Of a stretch of DNA of 64,000 nucleotides, positions 43,685 to 56,100 are shown piece after piece. The notes under the pieces were generated by a model that did no database searches, had not been told where the DNA came from, and worked only from the letters and a program-made list of their open reading frames with translations. The position numbers and the translations under genes are program-made. The stretch's first letter is position 1. The number at the start of each line of letters is the position of its first letter. The stretch is from Tilletiaria anomala UBC 951 (Eukaryota > Basidiomycota > Exobasidiomycetes > Georgefischeriales > Tilletiariaceae). The stretch covers positions 81,092-145,091 of the forward strand of contig NW_013546983.1 in NCBI RefSeq assembly GCF_000711695.1. The letters run 5' to 3'.

Positions 43685-45730
43685 TCAGAATTCCAAGTCC
43701 TGCGCCGCGCTCCTAAAGACAGGAGGGACTTTCTTCTTCAGCAGCGCTCTCTGCGCAGGATCGGAACGCTTGCTTGTACTGTCTTCAATCTCCACTTGGA
43801 GACCATGCTCTTGGGCACTTAACCCATGGCGCTGCACCTGCATGCCACGCTCTCGTAGACTCTTGAGCCCCGCGAAAGCGGGCCTGCTAGTGGCCGCCGG
43901 AGCAGCTGGCGGCGGCATGCTGCCTATGGCTGTGTTACTTGAGGGCGTCCGTGACGAGCGTGAGCCTGTGGTGTCGTGATTGCTCGTAGCCACCACTTCC
44001 GGTTGCCCTGCCTCTCGTATTTGATTCCTCACGACAGAGGAGACCTCCGCGCTCGGGGACTGAGATGTTTCAACGTTCCTGGGTGGTTTGGTGCGTCGCT
44101 CAGACACCCCACCTTCGATGTCCAAGTGAAGCGTCTCAATAACGATCCTCTTTCGCTTCAACTTGAATGCGAGGTTGTTTTCACCGCCTCCGGCACCGCC
44201 CGCGACGATGGCAGGCTCTGCTCCAACTTTTGCGTCGCTCCGACCACATGCGACGGAAACCTGCCCAACGCCAAGCGAGCTCATGCCTCGAAGGATACTA
44301 GCACGCACAGACAAATCATGCAGTGTACCGATTGCCGGCGTCTTGACCACTTTCAATGAGCCGGTGTAGTCCGGGAAGGACGTGGTCAGCAGTGGCGATG
44401 CCGCGAAAGACGAAAGCGAGATGGCAGCGTCAGAAAGATGTATCAATCGATGCAGCCCGTTCGTATGCCCCTCTGATCCGTTGCTATGTTGGTTTGTTAG
44501 CGACGCGATGAATGAAGAAGACACGCTGACAGTAGCTGTGATAGGGGTCGCGCGTGCCGAACCTGATGAGAGCGCGAACGACCGCAAGAGCATCCTCAGC
44601 CTGAGAAGGAAACGCAGGATGCTGGAGAGCTCTTCCGCTACGCTACCGAGTTGGGTCCTCCGTTTGCGACGCATCCAGGCGTTTGAGCCTAGCGATCGGA
44701 CGGAGATTCGAACGGCCAAATTTGACGAGCTGTGCATTGCTCGAAGGAGTCAGGTTTGTGACAGCCACGGTTGTGACACGATCTGCTCAGCTCACCATGA
44801 AGACGCAATGCTGTTGACGCGAGCCTCAATAGCACGCCATGCTTCCTCATATGCGTCAGCTTCACCGCTGTCACAAGCAACATCGAAGAAATGCAAGCCA
44901 TCTCGAGCTCTGGCCTTCTCCAACACCCTCGGGCTGACGCGTTTCGAGAGATCAAACTGGGCGCAGAATTTTGCTTCGTCCTCTGCCTTTTGTGATTGGT
45001 TTGCAGCTTTCTGATGCGAAGAAATGGACGTAGAAAAACGAGACATTCTGTCGTATCGAAAGGCAATCTTAAGCTGGCCTGAAGACGAGGAGATGGATGG
45101 GGTTGCGGAGGGATCATCCTCGTCATCTTCGCTGCTCGTCAAAGCCATGGCTGCCAGCCGGTCCACCTGCTGATCTTCTTGCTTGTGGGATGAGGTAGCC
45201 TCAGCTTCTTTCTCTGCGCCCTGCTCCTCCCCAATCCTGGCCATCACAGAGTTCGCGAGCTGCTCTGCACACTCGCCGATGACGATGTTCGCATGACCGG
45301 CATACAACCCTTGAGCAATACCATATTGCAGCACAAGCTCATTGTATGGTTCTGCAGCGGAGAGGGCGAGCGAATCCAGCGCTTCTGGTGCGCCTGTAGC
45401 CACAGGCGGCAGCGGATTTGTGCCTGTGGAAGGAATCAAGAGAAGGAGCGATCCAGACGGAAGACCGGAGCCGGAGATGATGTCATCTAACGCTGCTATG
45501 CCGGTTGACACGACAGGCACGGGGGATGAGTAGGTGCTGGGCTTGACGCCGGGCGGTAGTGAAGCTGGCGAGGGTGCTTGAGAAGGGCCAACATGTGCAG
45601 CACTGCTGTCGGTATCCTGCGTTTCAGGCGAGCTTGTTGCGCCTTCCCCAGCCCGCAATGATGAGGCATCCAAAGAAACGGAGGACACTGCGTCCACTGA
45701 AGGGAGTCTCCGCTTGAAGGACGAAGGCAT
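43685..45730 (-). CDS. ELP4: Elongator subunit Elp4
   Basis: RecA-fold subunit of the Elp4-5-6 ring of Elongator, which modifies wobble uridines in tRNA. Exons 45730-44796 and 44729-43685 (66-bp intron) give 659 residues. Seen: MPSSFKRRLPS start; VVSTGIAALDDIISGSGLPS plus GSLLLLIPSTG, the degenerate P-loop block typical of Elp4; LVLQYGIAQGLYAGH; IAFRYDRMSRF; FDLSKRVSP; the junction CSSNLAVRISVRSLGSNAW; SFPDYTGSLKVVKTPA; and KRIVIETLHLDIEGGVSERR. It is larger than yeast Elp4 through Ser-rich insertions and a 150-residue Ser/Pro-rich tail. Lies head-to-tail with bL19m. Confidence 0.93.
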
Positions 45731-46134
45731 CCTCTGGATTGGGGCCGCAAGCACCCTGAAAATTTGGCTTCGAAGCCCTCGTCGGGAGCGATAGCAAAGG
45801 TCTGGAGCCCTGGATGTGTTGATCGGATCACCAATCTACTAGAGGACAGTGAAACGTTCAAATTGCCGAGTGTTGTTGTGCCTTTTGTTCCCCCAACCAA
45901 AGGTCCGAGAGAATATCCGACATTTTCTCTGCCGTTGCGTCGATCGACACTTTCTATCCGCCATCAATACTTCTTCACCTCACATCAATGACATATCAAA
46001 TCGACTGAAGACCAGGGCAAGAAAAGGCTGCAAGAGTCTAAAATGGCAACGAAGCGGCAATATTGATTCTTCCGACATGCCAGGGTCGACCAAGGCAAGC
46101 CAGCTTTCATACAAAGTTTCCCTCAGTCCTTCCC
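45731..46134. other. Intergenic, ELP4 promoter
   Basis: 404 bp between two minus-strand genes. The ELP4 frame stays open a few codons upstream, preceded by a TTTTCAG acceptor-like site at about 45760, which could mark a 5' untranslated intron. Nothing else seen. Confidence 0.35.
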
Positions 46135-47044
46135 TCAACGTTTGCGAATGACGCCTCTTGTGGCATCTGCAACCTCTGCCTTCTGGCGCTTGATGACACT
46201 CGTGATATTCGTGAGCTTGCGTTCATCGCCACGCAGATAGTAGAGCTTAGCGCGACGAGCGCGCCGAAGTTTGCCCGGCTCGTTGCGTTTCTTCCCATTG
46301 GCCCGCTGGACGACTTTGATGTCCTTGAGCAGCGGGCTGTACAAGCTGAATCGCACCTCAACCCCGAGCTTGTTGACAATGTTGCGTACGAGAAAAGACG
46401 TGGCCGTGCCGCGGCGCTTGATAGCGAGCAGAACGCCCGAGAAGGAGGAAAAGGAGTTCTTGGTCGTAGCCGATGTCCAGGTCTCGACCGTGATGACGGA
46501 GCCAGGCGGTATCCGCTCGGTAGAGTTGCGTGCAAAGAATGCAGTCATGCGCGACGTCGGATCATACTGTCCTTTGAGGTCGTTCTGGACGAGCGGCAGG
46601 ATAGAGCGCCGTGCAGAGTGCCGCTTAAGAACATGAGGTCGAGAGGCCTCCCCTACTTGGGGCGTCGCACGGGTAATGACGCGGGTTGCAAATGGATAGG
46701 CAGCTGAATATGTAAAACGTACCGAATCTATAAGTCACAGCTCCCGCTACAGCAAGCCTGACCTGCAACTCACGAATGTGGGCCGCTTGGGATATATCGG
46801 GGGTTTCGCCTTCTGCAGAAGGAGCTGCAGCTCGAGCACTCGAGGTGAAATACAGTGATCGCCGCTGCTGAAAGCAGTGTACGCACGGGTGAGAGGGGCT
46901 TTCCTTGCGTGGTGCTATGCTCAGGGGTGAGCTGAGCCGCTGAGTGACCCGTGTCGGCGCACCGTTGAGGAGCCTCGAGGACGAAGCAGATGCGGAATCG
47001 GCGATGAGCCGGACGAGCTGGCGGGAGAAGTTGGAGCCTCGCAT
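46135..47044 (-). CDS. IMG1: Mitochondrial ribosomal protein bL19m
   Basis: Large-subunit mitochondrial ribosomal protein (yeast Img1 type). Exons 47044-46774 and 46655-46135 (118-bp intron) give 263 residues. The first exon is a basic, Ser-rich presequence (MRGSNFSRQLVRLIADSASA). The second carries the L19 core: IPPGSVITVETW, FSGVLLAIKRRGTATSFLVR, GVEVRFSLYSPLLKDIKVVQ and the hallmark RRARRAKLYYLRG. The acceptor (GCCCCAAG) was chosen over an adjacent TAG because it keeps phase and yields the family-like RPHVLKRHSARRSILPLVQN. Divergent from NOT3/5. Confidence 0.93.
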
Positions 47045-47585
47045 TTCGGGGTATCGCGGGTGTCCGGTATGAGAAGCGCTGTTTTATTGTGAGTCCGACA
47101 GGTGCAGTCCTGCTTCTGCCTCTCCACGCAATGCTCATGGAAACAAAGAAGCATCTCTGCCGCAGGAAAAGGAGGAAGAACAAGAACCTGTGCATCGGCC
47201 GAGTGGAGAGGTGTAGGAGGCGGGCGGAACCGCTCATCCTCGCCAGAAGGGATTGAGGAGACAGTGAGAGACACCAACACAGCTGCGACTGAACGGCTTC
47301 GGTCACACCACTTGGAGTGGCGATCCAACTCTATCTATATACCGAGGTAGAGGATCGCATTTGCAGCGTCTTTGGTAGCATTCAAGTCCTGGAGCACACT
47401 TGTCCTTGGGCAGCAACCATCCCTGGACAGCGGCAGAACTCGCATCTGCAGTCAGCACATCTCGTTGGCGAGGGCAGAGCAGCGTCCGCCCGCGTGCACA
47501 CGCAGAATCGAAGCAGCAGCGTGTCATACCTTCCAGATCATACCAACAAAGCAAGGCTGGCACCACAGGCGAGTAGTAGCCCATC
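47045..47585. promoter_or_regulatory. Divergent promoter region bL19m / NOT3-5
   Basis: 541 bp between start codons. CTATCTATATACC at about 47330 is the only TATA-like stretch noticed. A Cys-rich antisense frame here was rejected. Confidence 0.35.
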
Positions 47586-50317
47586 ATGGCGGCAAGAAAG
47601 CTGCAGTGTGAGTATGGAAGATGGTACCGAGAGGGACCCAGAGTCACAGCAACCAGGGCCTCCCTGTGGTACGGTGGCCTGTCCTTGGAGCAAGTGTCAG
47701 GACGGGCGAGTTCGGTGGATGGCTGTCTAGTGCCTACCCAACGTACTGGCTCGCCTCTGCCCTTTTCAGAGCAGCATCCAACGAACTGACCATGCTTCTG
47801 CTTTGTATATTTACAGCGGAAATTGACCGCACGCTAAAGCGTGTCAAGGAGGGCGTCGAGGAGTTCGAGAACCTCTATGAGAAGCTTCAGGTGTCGCAGA
47901 ATCAGGCGCAAAAGGAAAAGATGGAGTCGGATCTCAAGACAATGATCAAGAAGCTGCAGCGGCTACGAGACCAGATCAAGACGTGGCTGCAGAGCAACGA
48001 CATTAAGGACAAGAAGGCCCTCCTCGACAATCGAAAACTGATTGAGACAGTGAGTGGGCTCTGAGAGACAGTGCCTGGGAGGTAGGCCTCCAAAGGTCTG
48101 ACTCTGTCCTCTCTGATATGCGGGCAGCAAATGGAACGTTTCAAGGCGGTTGAGAAGGAGATGAAGACCAAGGCGTTCTCAAAGGAAGGTCTAATTGCCG
48201 CGGCCAAGTTGGATCCGGCGGAGCGGGCGAAAGTGGAAGCAACTAATTGGATCTCGTCACAAGTGGACGAGCTCGCACGGCAAGTGGAGATGACCGAAGC
48301 AGAGATCGAGCAGCTCGCGTCAAGTGGGAAGCGAAGCAAAAAAAGTGCAACTGGTGGCAAGGACGAGCGGGTAGGGCAACTGGATAGCCTCAACGATCGC
48401 AGGAATTGGCACGTCAGTCGCTTGGAGATCTTGCTACGCCTTGTAGAAAATGGGCAGATCGAGCCAGATCGGGTGGGCGACATCAAGGACGATGTCGCAT
48501 ACTTTGTCGAGAGCAATGCTGTGAGTATCTGCTACCAAGTGGCCTGCCTGGCTGCGAGCCGCTAAGCGAACAACTGGATCTGCTTACCGCGCAGGAGGAG
48601 GACTTTGAAGAGGACGAGGGTATCTACGATGACTTTAACCTGGACGAGGAGGAAGAGCAATTCGGCCTTAAAGACAACGATGATATCAACTCTTCTCACG
48701 ACAGCATGTCCGTGATTGACGAGCCAAAGACGCCAACGAAGCGGAAAGACTCGGATGACGGGAACAGCTCGGTGCTCAAAGCGCTTACAGAGAATGCCAA
48801 GAAGGCTTCCGTCACCAGTACTGACAAGAAGCCTGCAAGATCAGTCGACTCGAAGTCATCGGCGAAGGACGATGGGAAAGAGCCGGTCGTACCGCCAGCG
48901 AATTTTAGCAAAGGCACGAACGCACTACCACCCTCAGCCGTCGCAGCATCGCCGTCGAAACCAGGTGCGCCAGCCGCATTGCCCCCGATACGATACGCTG
49001 CAGCCGCAGCTGCTGCAGTCGCACCAGTGGCACCAGCGGGCGCAGTGACCAATTTGCCCAGCAACCCACCGAATTTGCCACCACTTTCGAATGCAGCATC
49101 CACGCCATCCGCCACGTCGCCTGTGTCGATACCCGCGGCGGCAACGCCTTCGCCATCATCCGCAGTGACAGCGGCGACGAACAATGGTGAAGCAGAACAG
49201 GTTCCAGGCCCTGCTGCTGTTGCGATGACGGTTAACGCACGCGTATCACCTGCGCCGCAGACAGTTGACACAGTCGCCAACGGCACATCTACTGCTCCCA
49301 GTGTTTCGACACCCATGTCAGTAGCCGCGTCAGTCGTAACGGGCGCAGCAAGTAGCCCTCTACCGCAGTATTCGGCCATCAGCAGCCTCGCAAATGGGTC
49401 CGGTTCGTCTGTGTCGGCGCGGGGTTCGCCAAGCCTTGCGCACCGCAGCGCCGCGTCACTAGCATCGCCATCGCCATCGCATGCGTCTGCTGCTGGACCC
49501 CCACCGGGTATTGCGTCCAGCGAGCCCTTGCAGCTCGCGGCGACCTCGGCCGCAGCGGCCGCTTTGCAGCCGAGCGGCGGCGGAGCAGGCACGTTGGCGC
49601 AGCGTCGGCAGGGCACGGATGGCGCACGCCTGCCTTCCTCGCTAAGCGATCTCGTCAGCAGCTTCGAAAGCGCCAAACAGAAATCTCTGCTGGGAGAGAA
49701 CAACATGGACGCGGTACACAAGTCGCTCGAGGCGAGCTTCATGAATGTGCCAGAGCCCTTGGACAGTGAGAAGCCAAAGTACTACGTCCCACAGAACCCG
49801 TATCCGACTCCGGCGTACTACCCGCAGCAGCCTCTGGCGCATCTCGACAACCCGGCGCTGTTCGCCAAGCTGGACGTCGACACGCTCTTCTACGCTTTCT
49901 ACTTTATGCCGCATACGTACCAACAATATCTTGCCGCGCAAGAGCTTAAGAAGCAAAGTTGGCGCTTCCACCAGCAGTATCTGAGTGCGTGCGCTAGCGG
50001 CTGCGTGTTTTTAAAGCTACCAGCTGACCTTTTCTTCCTTCTTCTTGATGCTTGAACAGCCTGGTTCCAACGGCATTCCGAACCGAATGTTATCACCGAT
50101 GCTTATGAGCGGGGCGCGTACATCTACTTTGTGAGTGCCGCCACTTGCTCTTGCGTCTCAGAACGGTCGAACAGCGGAGCTGGACGGGAATTCCCTGTCT
50201 GTTGTTTCCCTTCACTCATGCCTCCTTGCACTTTCCCAGGACTTTGAAGGGACGTGGTGCCAACGAAAGAAGAGTGACTTCACGTTCGAGTACAGGTGGC
50301 TCGAAGAGAGCTCGTGA
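47586..50317 (+). CDS. NOT3: CCR4-NOT subunit Not3/Not5
   Basis: Scaffold subunit of the CCR4-NOT deadenylase and transcription regulator. Six exons: 47586-47607, 47817-48049, 48128-48520, 48595-49984, 50060-50130 and 50240-50317, giving 728 residues. The N terminus is the Not3 coiled-coil domain: [48 protein letters not shown], and [20 protein letters not shown] long Ala/Ser/Pro-rich linker with acidic [18 protein letters not shown] follows. The C terminus is the NOT box: [40 protein letters not shown] and [21 protein letters not shown]. The first coding exon is 22 bp, a Not3/5 feature. Only one Not3/5 homologue is expected in basidiomycetes. Confidence 0.94.
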
Positions 50318-50639
50318 GGCACCAGCAGTGGCCTCGGTGCTCGGTCGCTCCTTCTCCTACATACCTCACTCGCAACCACCGCTGTAGTATACATTTGTTT
50401 GTTTCGCACGCTCTGCCAATCCACGATGGAAGATTGAATGATCATTGTCTTGTCTTTGCCCACGTTGAGGCTCTCACCCATCTCAACATTCCATAAATCG
50501 ACGATAGCATCGCACAAATGTGCCCTGTGATAAAATACATCAACAAGGCGAGTGCCTTGGAAGAGTCGAAAGCGTTCTTTTCTTTTTCGATATGCGATGG
50601 ATAAGACGAGAAGAAAGGGAGGGGGGTCGTTATGGGCTG
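50318..50639. other. Convergent intergenic region
   Basis: 322 bp between the stops of NOT3/5 and the acyltransferase; only 3' untranslated sequence recognised. Confidence 0.4.
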
Positions 50640-52071
50640 CTAGGTTGACGCCTCCGCGGGCCGCTTAACAATGATAGCATCTTCATCTGGGCCTTCTTCC
50701 GAGCTGCCGCTATTACTGCCGCTTCTCCGCGCCATGCGCTGCGTTAGCCCTTGTGCCTGCCCCTGCGCCTCCTTGCTCTTTGCCTCCTCGCTGACAAGCC
50801 CAAAATCGCTCGGCAGGCCAGTGCCGCCTGCGGCACCGGGAAGGCCCCTCTTTTCAAGCTGCTTCTGGGCGCGCGCGACATCCTTGCTAGCGTCATGCCC
50901 GCGGCCCACACCGACGAAGAACGATGCGAGGCGCGCGACACCGCCGAGGCCAGCGCCGCGGGGCGCTACGGCCGACACAGCGTTCGATGCAGTCGTCAGC
51001 GATGAGCCCGGCTGCGCTGCGACGACCGACTCGGTGTCGTACTGGTCCGCGTCGGCGTCCATCGCCTGCAACTCCTTCTTCATCAGCTCCCGCACATGAT
51101 CCGCCAGGTCGTGCACCATCTCTTTGTTGTACTTGGAGACGTCGACAGGAGGTAGGACTGTAAGGAAGAAAAAGAGTCGGTGAGTAAGGTCTTTACCGCG
51201 CTAGCATGAATCAAAAGGTACCTTTGATGCGAATAGTAGCGCTCTCGAAGCGCGTCTTGCCATCATGGAATCGGTAGTAGTTTTCGCAGACGACGGGGAC
51301 GATCGGCACTTTCGCCTGGAGCGCCAGGTGGAAGGCGCCCATCTTGAAAGGTAAGAGATCAGGGACTGGCAACTTCGATCGCGTGCCTTCGGGGAAGATC
51401 CAGAGGGAGAGCTTGTCCTTGCGCATGCGCTCGCCTACGTAGTCGAACGTCTTGAATGCATCCTTTTTGCTTGCGCGGTCCACAAAGACGGCACCGGCGA
51501 GCCACACTGCCCCAGCGAAAGCGACACGGCTGTCAGTAAGTTTGGGTAACCAAGAGAATGTAGTATTTGGAATGGACTTACTCCACTGGCCCAAAAGCGG
51601 CGCCCAGCGCAGCTCCTTTTTGGCCATGATGCTGGTCTGCTTGGGGAAGACGGCACCGAGGTAGAGGATGTCCATGCTGCTCTGGTGATTCCCGACGAGC
51701 ACAGCGGGTCGGTTCTTTGCAAAGTTTTCATACCCCTCGATGTGGAAGCGGATGCCCAGAGAGTTGCCTGCGAGGAGATACATGGTGCGCGCGACGAAGT
51801 ACTGGATGTTGAAGCGCTGGCCCGGGATGAGCGAGACAACGACGGAGATGAGGATGCCGACGACGGAGCTGATGCCCATCGATCCAAAGTAGAGGAGAGT
51901 GTTTAGATAGTAGCGGGCTTTGCGCGAGCGCGGCGACAGCAGAGCCAAGAGCAGGAAGGACAGGCCCGCGCCGTATGAGGCGAGCTTGGATAGAAGCGCC
52001 ATGGTGCTGATGATGCTACTGCTGCCGATAGAGTTGTCGGTCAATGACGCTGGAGTCGGCCAGGGAGACAT
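50640..52071 (-). CDS. SLC1: 1-acylglycerol-3-phosphate acyltransferase
   Basis: Makes phosphatidic acid from lysophosphatidic acid in ER or lipid-droplet membranes. Exons 52071-51582, 51506-51222 and 51157-50640 give about 430 residues. Two hydrophobic segments lie in residues 30-80. PlsC motifs are clear: NHQSSMD at 128-134 (catalytic His and Asp), FPEGTRS at 201-207, and the substrate-binding LLPFKMGAFHLALQAKVPIV block. The first intron (51507-51581) is stop-free and 3n; removing it restores the family-like GQWMWLAGAVFVDR. The final exon adds about 170 residues after VLPPVDVSKYNKEMV, mostly disordered, absent from short bacterial PlsC. An alternative start at 52002 (MALLSKL) would be closer to the usual N terminus. 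Confidence 0.92.
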
Positions 52072-53168
52072 TGAAAGAGTGCGTAAAAGGCGGGTGAGGA
52101 TGCACCGTAGAACCTTTGTAGCGAGCTCAATGCAGGAATGCGGAGGAAGAACAGGTCTCCCTCGGCGCTCGGGGGATCGAAGTGGCTGTTTCAGCGAGGT
52201 CTTTTCCTTTTGAGGGGGGATCCTCGTCCCGATTCCAGCGGCCGAATCGGTTACACTTTGAATCGAAGAGGGTAAGCAGACCTTCAGTGGGCTGGACGAT
52301 CTAGCTCACAGCATAAATCCGCTTTAGCCAGATGGCATGAATCGATGCTGCAAGGCGTGCCCTCTCTGTGTAGGAACCAGGTCCACGAATCGGATCCATC
52401 CAAGCGCGGGCTCACCAGTCAAATTCGAGTTGAGTTGGGCATTGCATGCCCCGCCATACTATGTACAAGGGCACACAGCGCCCAGCAGCTCTGCTCTTCA
52501 TCGGACACTCTCGGCCGAGAGACATTCACGCCTGTACACGCACGCATTCACAGTCCCCAAACGAGAAGCATAGTTTCTAAATACAGACAGGACGCTGTGC
52601 TGTGTGCAGCTGAATATGAGATGGCTGGTCACATGCGTGCCTTTCTGAGGAGGCAGTTGTACGGAAGGCAGGGTGTGGTATGGGCCTGTGACGATAGCAT
52701 AGGTAGTGCAAAATCGAGGTCAGACGGTCAGAACAGATGGCAACGACGAGGGAATGAAACGAGGAATTGGGTGTCTGTGCACATAACCCTACTTCATGCA
52801 AATGAGTAATGTCCAGGCACAGCTCCCGCCCGACGTGCCCACGCTCAGAGAGGTTGCGCGCTTTTGGCAAAAACAGCCTCGTCGCGCCTTACCCCCGTGT
52901 GGCTCTCTCTCTATATCCATCCCCACGTCATTGTGGCTTCGAATGGTATTGTACCATTCTTACTGTACCTTCTTTCCTCGCGGGGCGTGCTTTGATAACA
53001 GGCTAGAGTAGACCTTTGTGGTACGCGATCCCCTCTGCGGGGTTACATGTCCAGCACTGCACAGGGGGAGATGAGGCGGGCGCAGACGTCGTCAAGCGGC
53101 AACCATCAGACTCGGCAGCGCTAGCTGCTGCAGCCACCTGGCGTGTCACTCTTCAGTACCCATTCAAG
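52072..53168. promoter_or_regulatory. 1.1-kb divergent promoter region
   Basis: Between SLC1 and the second SNF2 gene. Short frames only; no motif-bearing protein. The frame leading into the SNF2 gene is open from 53016 but has no earlier ATG than 53169. Confidence 0.35.
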
Positions 53169-56100
53169 ATGTCAGCCGCCGCCAATTGCATTTCGTCTCC
53201 GCGAAAATCGCAGAAGCAGCCCTCTTCATCCGGAAACATTAGCTCGCCCTCATACAAGACACTAGCCGAGCGGGCGCGACTGCGTACTCAACCAGTATTG
53301 CGTGCTTCCAGCAGCGGTAGTGGGAATTCTGCGTCCATCCCACCCATAAGCGACGTCGCGAACGTTAAGTTGTCCAGGACAGCCCCTGGCGGCATCTTCT
53401 CTTCCATCGATCAAGTCATCGATGTCGACGCGCTGGACGATGACTTTGAGACAACTGCGGATCGCAAAGTGCGCGAGGCGCGCGAACGCGGATCGAGTGT
53501 CATTGCTGCAACCCCCAGCCTGTCGAGTGGCAGCAGTGGCAGTGTGCAGCGTCCAAGCGTTAGGTTGAGCAAGCTGGGCGAGCGCAGAGGTGGCAATGAA
53601 TCAAGTCCAGCCAAAAAGTCTGGCGGCGTGTCCATGCTCGTTGGGGCTGGAGGTGCACGTGTACCCACACAGCTGCTCAATCGCCCCAAAGCGCGTATCG
53701 TCACGCTGTCTGATAGCGACTCAGATGAGGGATTGAGTAGCAAGAAGGCTAAAAAACAGAGTTACGAGCAGGCTAAGACCAATGATCGTCAGCAGCAAAA
53801 GATTGAGAAGCCATCCTACAGAGAGGAAGGTGACAGGAATCCAGGAAGAAATGCGCAATTCAACTCTCCTGCTCCCCCACCAGCGCCACCACAATCTGCA
53901 TACGGCGCTGTAGCTGCTGCGCAACAAGAAACGCTTGCGAATGGCCAAGCGGATGCCAGAAGCAGCAGACAGCCCCTGGCAGCGCCTTTGTTGCCAGCAC
54001 CAGCACCTGCGGCGCTGCAAACTCCGTTAGACCCGCTCTGCATCGGCATGATTTCAGTGCCTATCCTCTGCCTCTCGGGTGTGCCCGCCTCCCTGCAGTA
54101 CGAACCAACGATCGAAGGTCAAGGCCACAAGGAGCTGGAGGACATCGATCCCATCTATGATAAGAGTCGTTGGCCAAGCCAGACGAGCTTCTGGGCCGAA
54201 AAGGGCTACCGCCCAGCCGTGCTGGAGCTCGTACCGAACGCGACGTACAATGCCATCCTGCAGGACGAACAGACCCGAGGAAGCGTCAACATGCTCGCCT
54301 CCAAAGCCCGCGCACAGGAGATCAAGGTCGCACTCGTCGTCCCGCCCGCGCTCCGATCTGAGGCACAGGCAGGCAGTGGCGTAATCGTAAAGGAGCACAA
54401 CTTTGGGGTCATTGCAGAAAAATACTGCTCCATCCTGGACCCCCTGCTGCGTGCCGGGCAGCTCAAAGTAGAGAGTCGAGTCCCACTGATCCAACGCAGT
54501 CGATCTGGTGTAAGTTTTGACTATGCAAGGTAGATATAGATGCAGCACTAACTCAGGCTTTGCAATTGCTCTCGCAGAACTACATGCATACGATCGATAT
54601 GCTCGCCTTCTGCTCTCGCAAGGACAAGGACATAATCTCGACGTCGTTCATACTTGGCGGCATCGTGCTCAGCCCCGTCGACTCATTCAACGCCGCGGAC
54701 TACCCTGGCAGACCGACGTACGACAACCCGCATGCTCTCGCATATCCGACGCTCTTCAACACTGGTATCCGCCGTGCGCCCGGCGCCACTGGGAGCGCGG
54801 GCGAATTCGGAACGATTGACAAGCGCGACCGTGACCTGACCGAGGACGAGAAGAAGGAGCAGGTCAACTCAGTCTACTCGTCGCTGACGCACGCAGAGGA
54901 TGTCGAGGAAGTTGCGCAGTCACCGCTGATCAAGACGCCGCTATTCCCGCACCAGCGCAAGGCGCTCGCGTTCCTGTTGATGCGCGAAAAGGAGCGCTCG
55001 TTTGAAGCGGTGATGCGCAAGATGAGGGAGAAGGAAGACCAGATTAAACAACTGGGCAAGGAGCAACTCAAGCGCGAGAGGGAGCGCAAAGCGCGCAAGG
55101 AGCGCGGAGAAGATGTCACCGACGACGAGACTGTTGCAGCTCAGGAGCAAGCGTGCCTGAAAGAGCCACAGCGCGACATTCGATTTGCTGATGCCGAGGA
55201 CAAGGCCGAGGAGGACGGGGGGACGGTCTCGCTGTGGAAGCCGATCAAGAACACCGTCGGAGGCATCAAGGCGTATCTCAACGTCGTCACGCGCTCCCAG
55301 GTCCGCGAGCGCCCCGAAGTGTGCCGCGGCGCGATCCTTGCGGACGACATGGGCCTTGGCAAGACGATCAGCATCATCGCGCTCCTCGCACACACGCGCG
55401 AAGATGCTATCTCATTTGCCAGCAAACGCCCAACAGGCAAGTCCGACCCTGCACTCCCGTTCGTACGCTCATCAGCCGTATCGCTGATCGCACTGAGCGA
55501 CAGCACCTCGTCGGACTCGGAGCCTGAATTTGGCGGCATCGGCCTCCCACGCAGGGGAAAGAAGGGCAAGGGGAAGTCAGCAGTGGGAAAGGGCAAGGAG
55601 AGGAGGAGCTCGGTGGCCAAGGGCATTGATGGCACCGCCGATGCTGGGGCCAAAAAGTTCAACGACACCTTGTGCTTTGCTCCCACCACCTCGCCGCGCA
55701 AGAAAACAAGACAGGAGAAGGCCAAGGAGCAGGAGGCCATTCGTCTTGCAAACCTTGACGTCCGCAGTCGAGCGACACTCATCATTTGTCCTATGTCTAT
55801 CATCTCGAATTGGGTGAGTTTGCAAGTAATTCTATACTCAAGGCCGATCGCGGTTAATGAACTCGCGGTGTTTTTTTTTCATCCTCTTAACCGTTTGTAG
55901 GAAGAACAAGTGAAAGAGCACTGGGGTTATCTGAAGCGACCCAAGATCTACATCTATCACGGCGCGCAACGGTCAAAAGAGCCAGGATTCATCGCGAACC
56001 ACGACGTCGTCCTCACAACTTATTCGACTCTGGCCATCGAGTTCTCTAACCAGACGATCTGGGCGGACCATTCTGTCAAGGAGCACGATTGCAGCGACTC

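Noticed and set aside
47303-47647. Minus-strand Cys-rich frame (KDKCAPGLECYQRRCKCD) resembling a knottin
   Set aside because: It overlaps the NOT3/5 promoter and first exon, has no signal peptide, and contains no further cysteine framework; probably chance.
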